The translations under genes and the position numbers were made by a program. A stretch of 64,000 bases of DNA from Pseudoponticoccus marisrubri. Lineage in GTDB: Bacteria; Pseudomonadota; Alphaproteobacteria; Rhodobacterales; Rhodobacteraceae. Below the pieces are notes generated by a model that saw only the letters and a list, made by a program, of their open reading frames with translations, did not search any database and was not told where the DNA came from. The stretch spans positions 186,001 to 250,000 of the forward strand of contig NZ_LPXO01000001.1 of the NCBI RefSeq assembly GCF_001482405.1. The letters are read 5' to 3'. This document shows, in pieces, positions 1 to 8,838 of the stretch (positions are counted from its first letter, which is position 1; each line of letters begins with the position of its first letter).

Positions 1-127
1 TCATCACCTCTTCGAGCGCGCGGACGGATTTGTCACGGCCCACGAAGAGCGGCACGATCATGTGCGGGAACACAACGATATCGCGCAGCGGCAGCACCGG
101 GTACGAAGGATTGAGGGGCTGTTTCAT
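1..127 (-). CDS. lon: Lon protease, N-terminal fragment (runs off the window)
   Basis: ATP-dependent serine protease of the cytoplasm that degrades misfolded and regulatory proteins. Only the first 42 codons are present. They read [20 protein letters not shown] and continue with [20 protein letters not shown], which is the highly conserved start of the Lon substrate-binding domain. The ATG at 127-125 is preceded on the minus strand by AAGGA about nine bases upstream. The AAA+ and Ser-Lys protease domains lie outside the window. A sigma-32-like promoter is visible about 80 bases upstream. Confidence 0.93.
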   Translation of the reverse strand, partial: MKQPLNPSYPVLPLRDIVVFPHMIVPLFVGRDKSVRALEEVM

Positions 128-601
128 GCTCGCGTTTCCTTTTTGGCAAGACGGTCCGGCCCCGCTTGGCGGCAGCGTGGCCCGTCTCCGGTTATGAGGG
201 TTACAGGTGGGGTATCCGCCCGGGAATTCAAGCCGAGCCCCCCGTCCCTCCTTGCTGGAAAGATGGCCCTCCTGACCGCCATCCGCAAGGCGGCAAATCC
301 GCGGGCGCGCGCAGGGCCGGCCTGTGGATCGGCGGTCACGGGCGGGACATTGGGCAACACGCGCGGCCCGCGCCCGCGACATGGGCGGGATCCTGCCGGA
401 CGGCACGGCAAAAGTGACACATCAATCCTGCGCACCACCATTGTTTTCAAATGACTTTTCAGCAAGATACTCAACCAATCCTGTATCAATTCGCAGAATC
501 TTCATTTTACACGCGCCCCGTCCAGCGTTAGATCCCCGTGCAACGCCCCATCCGCGCGCGGCGCGACGGGGCCTTTCAGGCACGCGGAAAGGAACGGGCA
601 C
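128..601. other. Intergenic region between divergent lon and sqdB
   Basis: 474 bases without a credible gene. The lon side holds the putative heat-shock promoter at 205-232. The segment 265-420 is G+C-rich with no clear feature. The segment 425-515 is clearly A+T-richer than its surroundings and is the probable promoter region of the sqdB operon, although no good -35/-10 pair stands out. Short ORFs here lack a ribosome binding site. Confidence 0.5.
205..232 (-). promoter_or_regulatory. Putative sigma-32 (RpoH) heat-shock promoter of lon
   Basis: On the minus strand CTTGAA (232-227) is followed after 14 bases by CCCCACCT (212-205). The classical heat-shock consensus is CTTGAA, a 13-15 base spacer and CCCCATNT, so only one defined base differs. 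It points at lon, a heat-shock gene in many proteobacteria, and would give a leader of roughly 70 nt. The boxes are seen; the function is inferred. Confidence 0.6.
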
Positions 602-1819
602 ATGCGCATTGCAATCCTCGGGGGCGACGGTTTCGTCGGCTGGCCCACCACCCTGCATCTCAGCGAGACCGGGCACGAGGTCCATATCGTCGACAACCTC
701 TCGCGCCGCTGGATCGACGCCGAGCTGGGCGTGCAGTCGCTGACCCCCATCGATTCGATCCAGGAGCGCTGCCGCATCTGGAAACAGGTCACCGGCCGGG
801 CGCTGCAGTTCCACCTGCTCGACCTCGCCAACGAGTACGAGCGGCTGAAGACCTGGCTCGAGACCGTCAAGCCCGACGCGATCGTGCATTTCGCCGAACA
901 GCGCGCGGCGCCCTACTCGATGAAGACCGACCGCCACAAGGTCTATACCGTCAACAACAATGTCAGCTGCACGCACAACCTGCTGGCGGCGATGGTCGAG
1001 ACCGGCTGCGACGCGCATCTCGTGCACCTGGGCACGATGGGCGTCTACGGCTATTCCAGCGTCGGCGCCGCCATCCCCGAGGGCTATCTCGACGTGCAGA
1101 TCGACACGCCCTCCGGACCCAAGGGACAGGAGATCCTTTATCCCACGCGGCCCGGCTCGGTCTATCACATGACCAAGAGCCTCGATCAGATCCTGTTCCA
1201 GTTCTACGCCCAGAATGACGGGCTGCGCATCACCGACCTGCACCAGGGCATCGTCTGGGGCACCCATACCGACCAGACCCGCCGGCATGAGCAGCTGATC
1301 AACCGCTTCGATTATGACGGCGATTACGGCACGGTGCTGAACCGCTTCCTGATCCAGGCCGCGATCGGCTATCCGCTGACCGTGCATGGCACCGGCGGCC
1401 AGACCCGCGCCTTCATCCATATCCAGGACTCGGTGCGCTGCGTCGACCTGGCCCTGCAGGATGCACCGCGCGCAGGTGACAGGGTGAAGATCTTCAACCA
1501 GATGACCCAGACCCGCCGCGTCCGCGACCTGGCCGAGATGGTGGCCGGGCTGACCGGCTCCGAGATCCGCTACCTGCCCAACCCCCGCAAGGAAGCGGCC
1601 GAGAACGATCTCGAGGTGAAGAACGACCAGTTCCTCGCCCTCGGGCTCGACCCGATCACCCTGCAGGAGGGGCTGCTGAGCGAGGTGGTCGAGGTGGCCG
1701 GCAAGTATGCCCACCGCATCGACCGCAGCCGCGTGCCGGCCGTCTCGGCCTGGACGCGCGAACATGGCGCCCGGGTCGAGCATGACCCCGAGGGCACGCG
1801 CCTGAAATCCGTGTCATGA
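602..1819 (+). CDS. sqdB: UDP-sulfoquinovose synthase SqdB
   Basis: Converts UDP-glucose and sulfite to UDP-sulfoquinovose, the head-group donor for the membrane sulfolipid SQDG. The 405-residue protein is an extended short-chain dehydrogenase. It has an N-terminal NAD-binding GGDGFVG (residues 7-13), the family-typical HFAEQRAAPYSM, a TMGVYG segment and the catalytic YHMTK (YxxxK). It is the first gene of an operon and its stop overlaps the next start as ATGA. The order sqdB-sqdD-sqdC matches the Rhodobacter sphaeroides sulfolipid operon, which supports the specific call over a generic epimerase. Confidence 0.92.
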   Translation: MRIAILGGDGFVGWPTTLHLSETGHEVHIVDNLSRRWIDAELGVQSLTPIDSIQERCRIWKQVTGRALQFHLLDLANEYERLKTWLETVKPDAIVHFAEQRAAPYSMKTDRHKVYTVNNNVSCTHNLLAAMVETGCDAHLVHLGTMGVYGYSSVGAAIPEGYLDVQIDTPSGPKGQEILYPTRPGSVYHMTKSLDQILFQFYAQNDGLRITDLHQGIVWGTHTDQTRRHEQLINRFDYDGDYGTVLNRFLIQAAIGYPLTVHGTGGQTRAFIHIQDSVRCVDLALQDAPRAGDRVKIFNQMTQTRRVRDLAEMVAGLTGSEIRYLPNPRKEAAENDLEVKNDQFLALGLDPITLQEGLLSEVVEVAGKYAHRIDRSRVPAVSAWTREHGARVEHDPEGTRLKSVS

Positions 1820-2646
1820 CGGCGATGGTCGCGGATCGGCCGGCGCGCGGCCGGCAGGCCTATGTGACGCTGGTCACCAATGCCGATTTCGCGCTGGGGG
1901 CGCAGGCGCTGCTGAGCTCGCTGCGCCAGAGCGGCACCGAGGCCGACCTCGTCGTCCTGCACACCGACGCGGTCGCGCCCGACGTGCTGGCCCCGCTGTC
2001 GCGCCACGGCGCGCGGCTGGTGCGCACCGCGCTGCTGCCCACCTCGGACGCGTTCAACGCCGCCCATGCGCGCGACCGGCTGCACGGGCTGGCCCCCTTC
2101 ACCAAGGGGGGCAAGCCACCCTTCCACACGCCGCTGGACAATTTCGTCAAGCTGCGCCTGTGGCAGTTGGACTACGACACCTGCATCTTTCTCGATGCCG
2201 ACACGCTGGTGCTGCGCAATATCGACCGGCTTTTCGACTATCCCGGCTTCTGCGCCGCGCCCAATGTCTATGAAAGCCTCGCCGATTTCCACCGGATGAA
2301 TTCCGGGGTCTTCGTGGCCCGCCCCTCGGCCCGGGTCTTTGCCGACATGCTGGCGCGGCTGGACAGCCCGGGCGCGTTCTGGCGGCGCACCGACCAGACC
2401 TTCCTGCAGGCGTTCTTTCCCGACTGGCACGGGCTGCCGGTCTTCTGCAACATGCTACAATATTGCTGGATGAACCTGCCCGATCTCTGGGACTGGGACT
2501 CGATCCGCGTGCTGCACTACCAGTACGAGAAGCCGTGGCAGGCCGACCACCCCAAGGCCCGGGAACTGGCACCACTCATCGCGCTCTGGCACGCCTATGC
2601 CGAGGGTCGCAGCCCCGACCTGGCGGCCCTGCCCGCCGCCGCATGA
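1816..2646 (+). CDS. sqdD: Sulfolipid glycosyltransferase SqdD (GT8-like)
   Basis: 276-residue glycosyltransferase resembling family 8/glycogenin enzymes. The fold starts with YVTLVTNADFALGAQALLSS, and the metal/nucleotide-sugar DXD motif is seen in FLDADTLVLRNIDRLF. In Rhodobacter the equivalent gene is thought to transfer sulfoquinovose from UDP-sulfoquinovose to diacylglycerol. It overlaps sqdB and sqdC by ATGA at both ends, so translation is probably coupled. The assignment rests on family plus operon position; substrate specificity cannot be read directly from the sequence. Confidence 0.85.
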   Translation: MTAMVADRPARGRQAYVTLVTNADFALGAQALLSSLRQSGTEADLVVLHTDAVAPDVLAPLSRHGARLVRTALLPTSDAFNAAHARDRLHGLAPFTKGGKPPFHTPLDNFVKLRLWQLDYDTCIFLDADTLVLRNIDRLFDYPGFCAAPNVYESLADFHRMNSGVFVARPSARVFADMLARLDSPGAFWRRTDQTFLQAFFPDWHGLPVFCNMLQYCWMNLPDLWDWDSIRVLHYQYEKPWQADHPKARELAPLIALWHAYAEGRSPDLAALPAAA

Positions 2647-3497
2647 GGATCGCGCTGACAGGCGCCACGGGCCTTGTGGGCCGCTTCCTGCTGGACCTGC
2701 CCGGAGAGGTCGTGACGCTGGGCCGGCGCCCCCTGCCCGGCCATGCGCACCGGCCCTGGACGCTGGACGGGCCGGCACCCGATCTCGCGGGCATCGACCT
2801 GCTGGTCCATGCCGCCCTGTCGCATGTGCCCGGGCGCTACCGCGGTGGCGAGGGCGATGACCCCAAGGGCTTCCTGACCGCAAATCTCGACGGCAGCCGG
2901 CGGCTCTTCGATGCCGCCGCCGCGGCCGGCGTGCAGCGCGTGCTCTTCCTCTCTTCGCGCGCGGTGTTCGACGGGCTGCCCCCGGGCACAAGGCTCACCG
3001 AAGAACTGACGCCGCAACCGCGCTCGCTCTACGGGCAGATGAAACGCGCCGCCGAGATGCACCTGTCGCAGATGCCGCTCATCGGCCTGTCGCTGCGCGC
3101 CACCGGTATCTACGGCCCCGGTCCCGGCCACAAGTGGGAGGCGCTCTTCGCCGATTACCGGGCCGGAAGGCCGATCGCCCCGCGCCGCGGGACCGAGCTG
3201 CACGGCGCGGATCTCGCACGCGCCTGCGCGCTGCTGCTGGACGCGACGCAAGGCGGGCCGGTCCATGTCTCCGACATGCTGCTCGACCGCCACGACCTGC
3301 TGGCCGAGCTGCAGCGCCTGACCGGCTGCCCGCATCCGCCACCGCCCCGCGCCACCGATCCGATCAGCACCTTGGCCTGCGACCGGCTGCACGCGCTGGG
3401 ATGGCGACCGGGCGGCATGAAAAGGCTGCGCGCCGACCTGCCCGCGATTCTGGCCACGGCCGCCCCGGACACCTCCGCCAGCCGCCCGAGCGGTTGA
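2643..3497 (+). CDS. sqdC: NAD-dependent epimerase/reductase SqdC
   Basis: 284-residue short-chain dehydrogenase/epimerase starting MRIALTGATGLVGRFLL, with the glycine-rich nucleotide motif at residues 7-13. SSRAVFDG and LYGQMKRAAE supply the Ser and YxxxK catalytic elements. The ATG at 2643 overlaps the sqdD stop (ATGA); an upstream extension in the same frame is a shadow of sqdD. SqdC is the third gene of the Rhodobacter sqdBDC operon and its exact step in sulfolipid synthesis is poorly defined. The acyltransferase-like sqdA is not in this window. Confidence 0.82.
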   Translation: MRIALTGATGLVGRFLLDLPGEVVTLGRRPLPGHAHRPWTLDGPAPDLAGIDLLVHAALSHVPGRYRGGEGDDPKGFLTANLDGSRRLFDAAAAAGVQRVLFLSSRAVFDGLPPGTRLTEELTPQPRSLYGQMKRAAEMHLSQMPLIGLSLRATGIYGPGPGHKWEALFADYRAGRPIAPRRGTELHGADLARACALLLDATQGGPVHVSDMLLDRHDLLAELQRLTGCPHPPPPRATDPISTLACDRLHALGWRPGGMKRLRADLPAILATAAPDTSASRPSG

Positions 3498-3516
3498 CCA
3501 AGAGCGCGCACTTCCG

Positions 3517-3587
3517 CTTCTTCTCTTTCAAAATACTCCGGGGGTCCGGGGGCAGAGCCCCCGGCGGATCGCCCCGTCAGCGGGGCG
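3517..3587 (-). repeat. Intergenic 3' element: two hairpins followed by GAGTATTTTGAAAG
   Basis: Read on the minus strand, downstream of the aminotransferase gene, there is a hairpin CGCCCCG-CTGA-CGGGGCG (3587-3570). A second hairpin with an 8-bp G+C stem and a 3-base loop follows (3564-3546), then GAGTATTTTGAAAGAGAAG (from 3538). A related tail, GAGTATTTATGGAAAGATG, follows a hairpin after pgpA at 33755. The site lies between two convergent genes and probably ends transcription, although it lacks a classical U-tract. Confidence 0.5.
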
Positions 3588-3596
3588 ACCCGGCGC

Positions 3597-4796
3597 TCAG
3601 AGCACCGCGTCCAGCGCCGCGATCAGCCGCGCGACTTCGTCTTCCGAGGTGTAATGCACGAAGGACAGCCGCAGCACCCCGCGCTCGGGATCGACGCCAA
3701 GCGCCTGCAGGGGCCGCACCGCGTAGAAATCGCCGCCGCCGGCCATGATGCCGTGATCGGCCAGCGCCGTCGCAGCCTCCAGCGCGGGCCGGGTCAGGGC
3801 CAGCGCCACGGTGGGCGCCCGGCTGGCGGCGTCGCGCGGGCCCAGCAGGCGCACGCCCGGCCGGTCGGCCACCGCGTCCAGCAGCGGCTGCAGCAGCCGC
3901 GTCTCATGCGCGCGCATCAGGTCATGCACGCAACCCGCACCGATCTCGTGATGCGCGGCCAGCGCCTCGACGTAATCGGCAATGCCGGCACAGGCAGCCA
4001 CCTGCGCGTGGTCGGGTCCGGCCGGGGTGAAGCGCTTGTAAAGCGTGTCGCCGTTGAAGAAATGCCCCTGGTTGGGCAGCGCCTCGCCCAGGGCGCGGCG
4101 GATCACCATGATCCCCTGGTGCGGCCCGTAGGTCTTGTAGGCCGAGAACAGGTAGATATCGGCCCCCATCGCGCCCACCTCGGGAAAGCCGTGCGGCGCA
4201 TAGCTGACCCCGTCGACGCAGACAAAGGCCCCGGCCGCATGGGCCCGCGCGGTGATCTCGACCACCGGGTTGATCTCGCCCACCACGTTCGAGCAATGCG
4301 GAAAGCAGACCAGCCGCACCTTCTCGTCCAGAAGCGGATCCAGCGCCGCCGGATCGAGGTGCCCGGTCTCGGGGTCGATCTTCCATTCGCGGATCTCGAT
4401 CCCCTCCTCTTCCAGCCGCCGCCACGGCCCGGAATTGGCCTCGTGGTCCTGGTTGGTGACCACGATCGCCTCGCCCGGTGACAGGAACTGCCGGAAGGCC
4501 TGCGCCAGCACATAGGCGTTTTGGGTGGTCGAGGGGCCAAAGCTCACCTCGTCCGTCTCCACCCCCAGCAGGCCGGCCAGCCGCGCCCGCGCCTCGTCCA
4601 TCTCGGCCCCGGCGCGCTCTGCCGCGCCGAAAGGACCGTAGGGCTGCACCTTGCGGTCATGGTAGAAGCGGGTCAGACGGTCGATCACCGGCGCGCAGGC
4701 ATAGGATCCGCCCGCGTTCTCGAAATGCGCCTGCCCGGCCAGGCCCTCTTCGGCAAAGGCCGGAAACTGCCCGCGCACGAAATCGATATCCAGCAT
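3597..4796 (-). CDS. Class V PLP-dependent aminotransferase (cysteine desulfurase-like)
   Basis: 399-residue fold-type I PLP enzyme. The Schiff-base lysine is Lys221 in FSAYKTYGPHQG; the cofactor-binding Asp/His region is VCVDGVSYAPHG, and TNQDHEANSGPW lies in the substrate half. The overall pattern matches the selenocysteine lyase/cysteine desulfurase branch of class V aminotransferases. No isc or suf gene is nearby, so a role in Fe-S assembly is not supported, and the actual substrate is unknown. It is a single gene convergent with sqdC and divergent from the MFS gene. Confidence 0.8.
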   Translation of the reverse strand: MLDIDFVRGQFPAFAEEGLAGQAHFENAGGSYACAPVIDRLTRFYHDRKVQPYGPFGAAERAGAEMDEARARLAGLLGVETDEVSFGPSTTQNAYVLAQAFRQFLSPGEAIVVTNQDHEANSGPWRRLEEEGIEIREWKIDPETGHLDPAALDPLLDEKVRLVCFPHCSNVVGEINPVVEITARAHAAGAFVCVDGVSYAPHGFPEVGAMGADIYLFSAYKTYGPHQGIMVIRRALGEALPNQGHFFNGDTLYKRFTPAGPDHAQVAACAGIADYVEALAAHHEIGAGCVHDLMRAHETRLLQPLLDAVADRPGVRLLGPRDAASRAPTVALALTRPALEAATALADHGIMAGGGDFYAVRPLQALGVDPERGVLRLSFVHYTSEDEVARLIAALDAVL

Positions 4797-4967
4797 GTCC
4801 CTGCCCCTCTTGCTGTGATGCAGCCGCGAAAAGACAGTGCCGCGGCGCCGTCGTCAAGCGCCCGTCCGGCCCGTTCGGCAGAGCGGCGCCACCGCTCCCG
4901 CGGCCCGCGGGGCGGGCGGACATATTCACCCCTTGCGATACGGGCAGCCGCGACTTAAGCCACCTGC

Positions 4968-6185
4968 ATGAGCACGACATCCACCCCCCGCGCCCGCCGC
5001 AACGTCATCGTCCTCGTCATGGCACAGGCCGTGCTGGGGGCGCAGATGCCGATGATCTTCACCATCGGCGGGCTGGCCGGGCAGTCGCTGGCCGCCAATG
5101 CCTGTTTCGCCACGCTGCCGATCTCGCTGATCGTGCTGGGCTCGATGCTGTCGGCCACGCCGGTCTCGGCCTTGATGCAGAAATACGGCCGCCGGGCGGG
5201 GTTCTTCGTGGGTGCGGGCGGCGGTGCCCTGGGTGGGCTGGTGGGGGCTTACGGGCTCTACCTCGCCTCCTTCCCGGTCTTCCTGCTGGGCTCCTTCCTG
5301 ACCGGCATCTACATGTCCGCGCAGGGGTTCTACCGCTTCGCCGCCGCCGACACGGCCTCGGACGATTTCCGGCCCAAGGCGATCTCCTACGTGATGGCGG
5401 GCGGGCTGGCCTCGGCCATCATCGGCCCGCAGCTGGTCAAGCTGACGGCGGATGCCTACGTGATCCCCTTCCTCGGCACCTATGGCGCGGTGATCGCGAT
5501 CAACCTGATCGGGTCGCTGATGTTTCTCTTCCTCGACATCCCAAAGCCGCCCGTGCCCGCGCAGGACGCGCCGCGCGGGCGCACCCGGCTGGAGCTGCTG
5601 GCCACGCCGCGCATCGCCGTGGCGGTGATCTGCGCCACCGTTTCCTACGCGCTGATGAACCTCGTGATGACCTCGACCCCGCTGGCCGTGGTCGGCTGCG
5701 GCTTCGAGACGGGCGACGCGGCCGACGTGGTTACCGCCCATGTGCTGGCCATGTTCGCGCCCTCCTTCTTCACCGGCCACCTGATCGCGCGCTTCGGGGT
5801 CGAGCGGATCATGGCGCTGGGGCTGCTGATCCTCGCCGGGGCGGGCGCCGTGGCGCTGTCCGGCGTCGCGCTCGAGCAGTTCTTTGTGGCACTGATCCTG
5901 CTGGGGCTTGGCTGGAATTTCGGCTTCATCGGCGCGACCACCATGCTGGCCGGCGCCCATGAGGCGCATGAGCGCGGCCGCATGCAGGGGCTGAACGACC
6001 TGATCGTCTTCGGCGGCGTGACCTTCGCCTCGCTGGCCTCGGGCGGGCTGATGAACTGCTCGGGCGGGTCGGCGGAACAGGGCTGGATGGCGGTCAACAT
6101 CGCCATGGCGCCCTTCCTCGCGCTGGCGGGCGGCGCGCTGATCTGGCTGGCGCTGCGTCCCAAGGAACAGGACCAGGCGGTCTGA
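4968..6185 (+). CDS. Major facilitator superfamily transporter
   Basis: 405-residue integral membrane protein with about twelve hydrophobic helices. The loop between helices 2 and 3 contains KYGRRAGFF, a version of the MFS signature GXXXDRXGRR. A longer hydrophilic stretch (PKPPVPAQDAPRGRTR) in the middle separates the two six-helix halves. The substrate cannot be inferred. It is transcribed away from the aminotransferase and converges on the phytoene-synthase-like gene with only nine bases between the stops. The Shine-Dalgarno before the ATG at 4968 is weak. Confidence 0.8.
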   Translation: MSTTSTPRARRNVIVLVMAQAVLGAQMPMIFTIGGLAGQSLAANACFATLPISLIVLGSMLSATPVSALMQKYGRRAGFFVGAGGGALGGLVGAYGLYLASFPVFLLGSFLTGIYMSAQGFYRFAAADTASDDFRPKAISYVMAGGLASAIIGPQLVKLTADAYVIPFLGTYGAVIAINLIGSLMFLFLDIPKPPVPAQDAPRGRTRLELLATPRIAVAVICATVSYALMNLVMTSTPLAVVGCGFETGDAADVVTAHVLAMFAPSFFTGHLIARFGVERIMALGLLILAGAGAVALSGVALEQFFVALILLGLGWNFGFIGATTMLAGAHEAHERGRMQGLNDLIVFGGVTFASLASGGLMNCSGGSAEQGWMAVNIAMAPFLALAGGALIWLALRPKEQDQAV

Positions 6186-6194
6186 GCGGGCCCG

Positions 6195-6977
6195 CTACCA
6201 GCGGCCGGTGATCCCGACCCAGAGCCGGCGCAGCCTTGTGCGCGCCTCGGAGGGGGCCAGCGTGCCGTCGGCCACGTGGCGCGGATCCTGCACCGCGCGC
6301 GCCAGCACCGGGCGCGCCATCATCCCGGTCAGCAGCGCCGGACGGGCCTGCGCGGGCATGGCACCCACGTGCCGGCGCGCTTCTTCCAGCCGGTCCAGCC
6401 CGGCCTGCGCCAGGGCCTGCACCGCCTCCGGGCGACCATCGGCCAGTGGCACCTTGGCCAGCGCCTCCAGATCCGGGACCGCCTGCAGGTAGGCCGCCAC
6501 ACCGGATGCCGTGCCAAGGGCATGGGCCGTGCGCCCGTCGAGATCCCCCAGCGCACGGGCCGCGCCCGCCATCAGCACGCCCGCGGTCTCGGCCAGGTAG
6601 GCCAGCACCGCGTCATTGTCGTCGAAGGGCGCCTTCTCGATATCGGCGCGCCGCGCCACCACCACCCGGTCGAGCATCTGCGCGGTCTCGGCATCCAGCG
6701 CCTCGGAGAGCGGCGTGACCACCTCGTGCCGGCGCACCGTGCCGCCGCCGGCGATCTCTTCCAGTGCGTCGCGCCACCATTGCAGGCGCATCTCGGCGAT
6801 CATCGGCTCGGCCGTGACCCAGGGCGCGCGGCTGACCTCGACATTGAAGGCGTAGATCGGGAAGAGCGCCAGGCGCGCGGCCACCGGCGCGGCCATCACC
6901 CCGGCAAACCGCTCGGGGTCGCCGCGTTCGACGATCTGCGCGCAGGCGTGAATGTCGGTTCCGGGGGCGATGCTCAT
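6195..6977 (-). CDS. Squalene/phytoene synthase family protein (NDUFAF6-like)
   Basis: 260 residues of the isoprenoid synthase all-helical fold. The segment RLALFPIYAFNVEVSR followed by MRLQWWRDALEEIAGG is typical of the small phytoene-synthase relatives that include mitochondrial NDUFAF6, a complex I assembly factor. The two Asp-rich DXXXD metal motifs of true phytoene or squalene synthases are not evident, so a catalytic prenyl-transfer role is doubtful. No carotenoid genes are nearby. Confidence 0.72.
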   Translation of the reverse strand: MSIAPGTDIHACAQIVERGDPERFAGVMAAPVAARLALFPIYAFNVEVSRAPWVTAEPMIAEMRLQWWRDALEEIAGGGTVRRHEVVTPLSEALDAETAQMLDRVVVARRADIEKAPFDDNDAVLAYLAETAGVLMAGAARALGDLDGRTAHALGTASGVAAYLQAVPDLEALAKVPLADGRPEAVQALAQAGLDRLEEARRHVGAMPAQARPALLTGMMARPVLARAVQDPRHVADGTLAPSEARTRLRRLWVGITGRW

Positions 6978-7100
6978 GGGATGCGTGTCCTGACAAGGGT
7001 CGGTGTCGTGGCGCCGCGCGCGGCGGTTTTGCGCGATGTCATGGGCGTCAGCTAGGGCGGGCCCGGGCCGCCGACCAGCCGGCAGCCCGCATGCGCGCGA

Positions 7101-8717
7101 TCAGCCTTCCCAGTCGCGCACCAGCTTCCAGCGCACCGCGTCCAGCAGCGCCTCGAAGGAGGCGTCGACGATATTGGCGCTGACGCCCACGGTGGCCCAG
7201 CGGCGGCCCTGCCCGTCTTCGCTGTCGATTGTCACGCGGGTGACCGCCTCTGTCCCGCCCTGGGTGATGCGCACCTTGAAGTCCACCAGCCGCATGTCGT
7301 CGATCACCGCCTGGTAGCGGCCCAGATCCTTGGCCAGCGCCTTGGACAGCGCGTTGACCGGGCCGCGATCATTGCCCTCGGCATCCATGCTCTCGCTGAC
7401 CGAGAGCTTCTTGACGCCATCGACCTTGACCACGACCACCGCCTCGGAGAGCGAGACCATGCGGTTGTACTTGTTCTTGCGCCGCTCGACCGAGACCCGG
7501 TAGCGCTTGACCTCGAAGAACTCGGGCAGCCGGCCCAGCTCCTCGCGGGCGAGGATCTCGAACGAGGCCTGCGCCGTGTCGTAGGAATAGCCATCCGTCT
7601 CGCGCGCCTTCACCCGGTCGAGGATGCGCGCCAGCGCCGGATCGCCCTTCTCGACCTCCAGCCCCATCTCGGACAGGCGGCGGCGCAGGTTGGACTGGCC
7701 GGCCTGGTTCGACATGGGCACCACGCGGCGATTGCCCACCGCGCCGGGGTCGATATGCTCGTAGGTCGAGGGATCCTTGAGGATCGCGCTGGCATGCAGC
7801 CCGGCCTTGTGGGCAAAGGCCGAGGCGCCCACATAGGCCATCTGCCGCACCGGCACGCGGTTCAGGATGTCGTCGAGCATCCGGCTGATCCGCGTCAGGT
7901 CCTGCAGCGCGGCGCGGTCGATCCCGGTCTCGAACCGGTCGGCGTAATGCGGCTTGAGCAGCAATGTCGGGATGAGCGAGGTCAGGCTGGCATTGCCGCA
8001 GCGCTCGCCCAGCCCGTTCAGCGTGCCCTGGATCTGGCGCGCCCCGGCATCCACCGCCGCGAGGCTGCCCGCCACCGCGTTCTCGGTGTCGTTATGAGTG
8101 TGGATCCCCAGATGATCGCCGGGCACCGCCTGCGCGATCACCTCCTGCACGATCTGACCGATCTCATGCGGCAGGGTCCCGCCATTCGTATCGCAGAGCA
8201 CGATCCAGCGCGCCCCGGCCTCCAGCGCCGCGCGCAGGCAGTCCAGCGCATAGGCGGGGTCGGACTTGTAGCCGTCGAAGAAATGCTCGGCATCGAAGAG
8301 CGGCTCACGCCCCAGCGCGGCCAGATGCGCCACCGAGGCGCGGATGCTCTCGAGGTTCTCCTCGAGCGAGACCCCCAGCGCCCGGGTGACATGGTAGTCA
8401 TGCGTCTTGCCCACGATGCAGACCGCCGGCGTGCCCGCATTGGCCACCGCCGCCAGCACGTCGTCATTCTCGGCCGAACGCCCGGCGCGCTTGGTCATGC
8501 CGAAGGCGGTCATGGTGGCGCGGGTGCGAGGCACCTCCTCGAAGAAGGCGCTGTCGGTCGGGTTCGCGCCGGGCCAGCCGCCTTCGATATAGTCGAGCCC
8601 CAGCGCATCCAGCGCCGCCGCGATGCGGATCTTCTCGGCGGTGGAGAATTGCACGCCCTGGGTCTGCTGCCCGTCACGCAGCGTGGTGTCATACAGGTAA
8701 AGGCGGTCGCGGGTCAT
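7101..8717 (-). CDS. cimA: Citramalate synthase
   Basis: Condenses acetyl-CoA with pyruvate to (R)-citramalate, an alternative entry to isoleucine synthesis. The 538-residue protein begins with the DRE-TIM metallolyase signature LYDTTLRDGQQTQGV. It also has the family-specific IEGGWPGANPTD, the metal-binding GIHTHNDTENAVA and a C-terminal LeuA-like dimerisation/regulatory domain. WPGANP and the length favour CimA over 2-isopropylmalate synthase. It lies downstream of cysS on the same strand, with a 44-nt double palindrome in the 121-base gap. Confidence 0.9.
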   Translation of the reverse strand: MTRDRLYLYDTTLRDGQQTQGVQFSTAEKIRIAAALDALGLDYIEGGWPGANPTDSAFFEEVPRTRATMTAFGMTKRAGRSAENDDVLAAVANAGTPAVCIVGKTHDYHVTRALGVSLEENLESIRASVAHLAALGREPLFDAEHFFDGYKSDPAYALDCLRAALEAGARWIVLCDTNGGTLPHEIGQIVQEVIAQAVPGDHLGIHTHNDTENAVAGSLAAVDAGARQIQGTLNGLGERCGNASLTSLIPTLLLKPHYADRFETGIDRAALQDLTRISRMLDDILNRVPVRQMAYVGASAFAHKAGLHASAILKDPSTYEHIDPGAVGNRRVVPMSNQAGQSNLRRRLSEMGLEVEKGDPALARILDRVKARETDGYSYDTAQASFEILAREELGRLPEFFEVKRYRVSVERRKNKYNRMVSLSEAVVVVKVDGVKKLSVSESMDAEGNDRGPVNALSKALAKDLGRYQAVIDDMRLVDFKVRITQGGTEAVTRVTIDSEDGQGRRWATVGVSANIVDASFEALLDAVRWKLVRDWEG

Positions 8718-8784
8718 GCGGTCAGGTCCTTTCGGCCGGTCCGGGCGCGGCAGGTGTCTCGGGCGTCACGATCGGGCGCCGGGC

Positions 8785-8828
8785 CAAATTCCATGCATGG
8801 AATTTGCAAATTTCCAGAGGGAAATTTG
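8785..8828. repeat. 44-nt double-palindrome element, copy 1
   Basis: Two adjoining 22-nt inverted repeats, each of the form CAAATT-N10-AATTTG. Unit one (8785-8806) is a perfect palindrome with inner arm CCAT and centre GC. Unit two (8807-8828) has inner arm TCC and central AGAG. The junction AATTTGCAAATT is itself palindromic, so alternative hairpins can form. It begins 10 bases beyond the cysS stop. Sister copies lie at 46885 and 54005. Confidence 0.85.
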
Positions 8829-8838
8829 GGCGCGCCTC

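Noticed and set aside
422-504. Short minus-strand ORF (MKILRIDTGLVEYLAEKSF...) upstream of sqdB
   Set aside because: The peptide looks plausible, but there is no ribosome binding site and it lies in an A+T-rich promoter-like segment.
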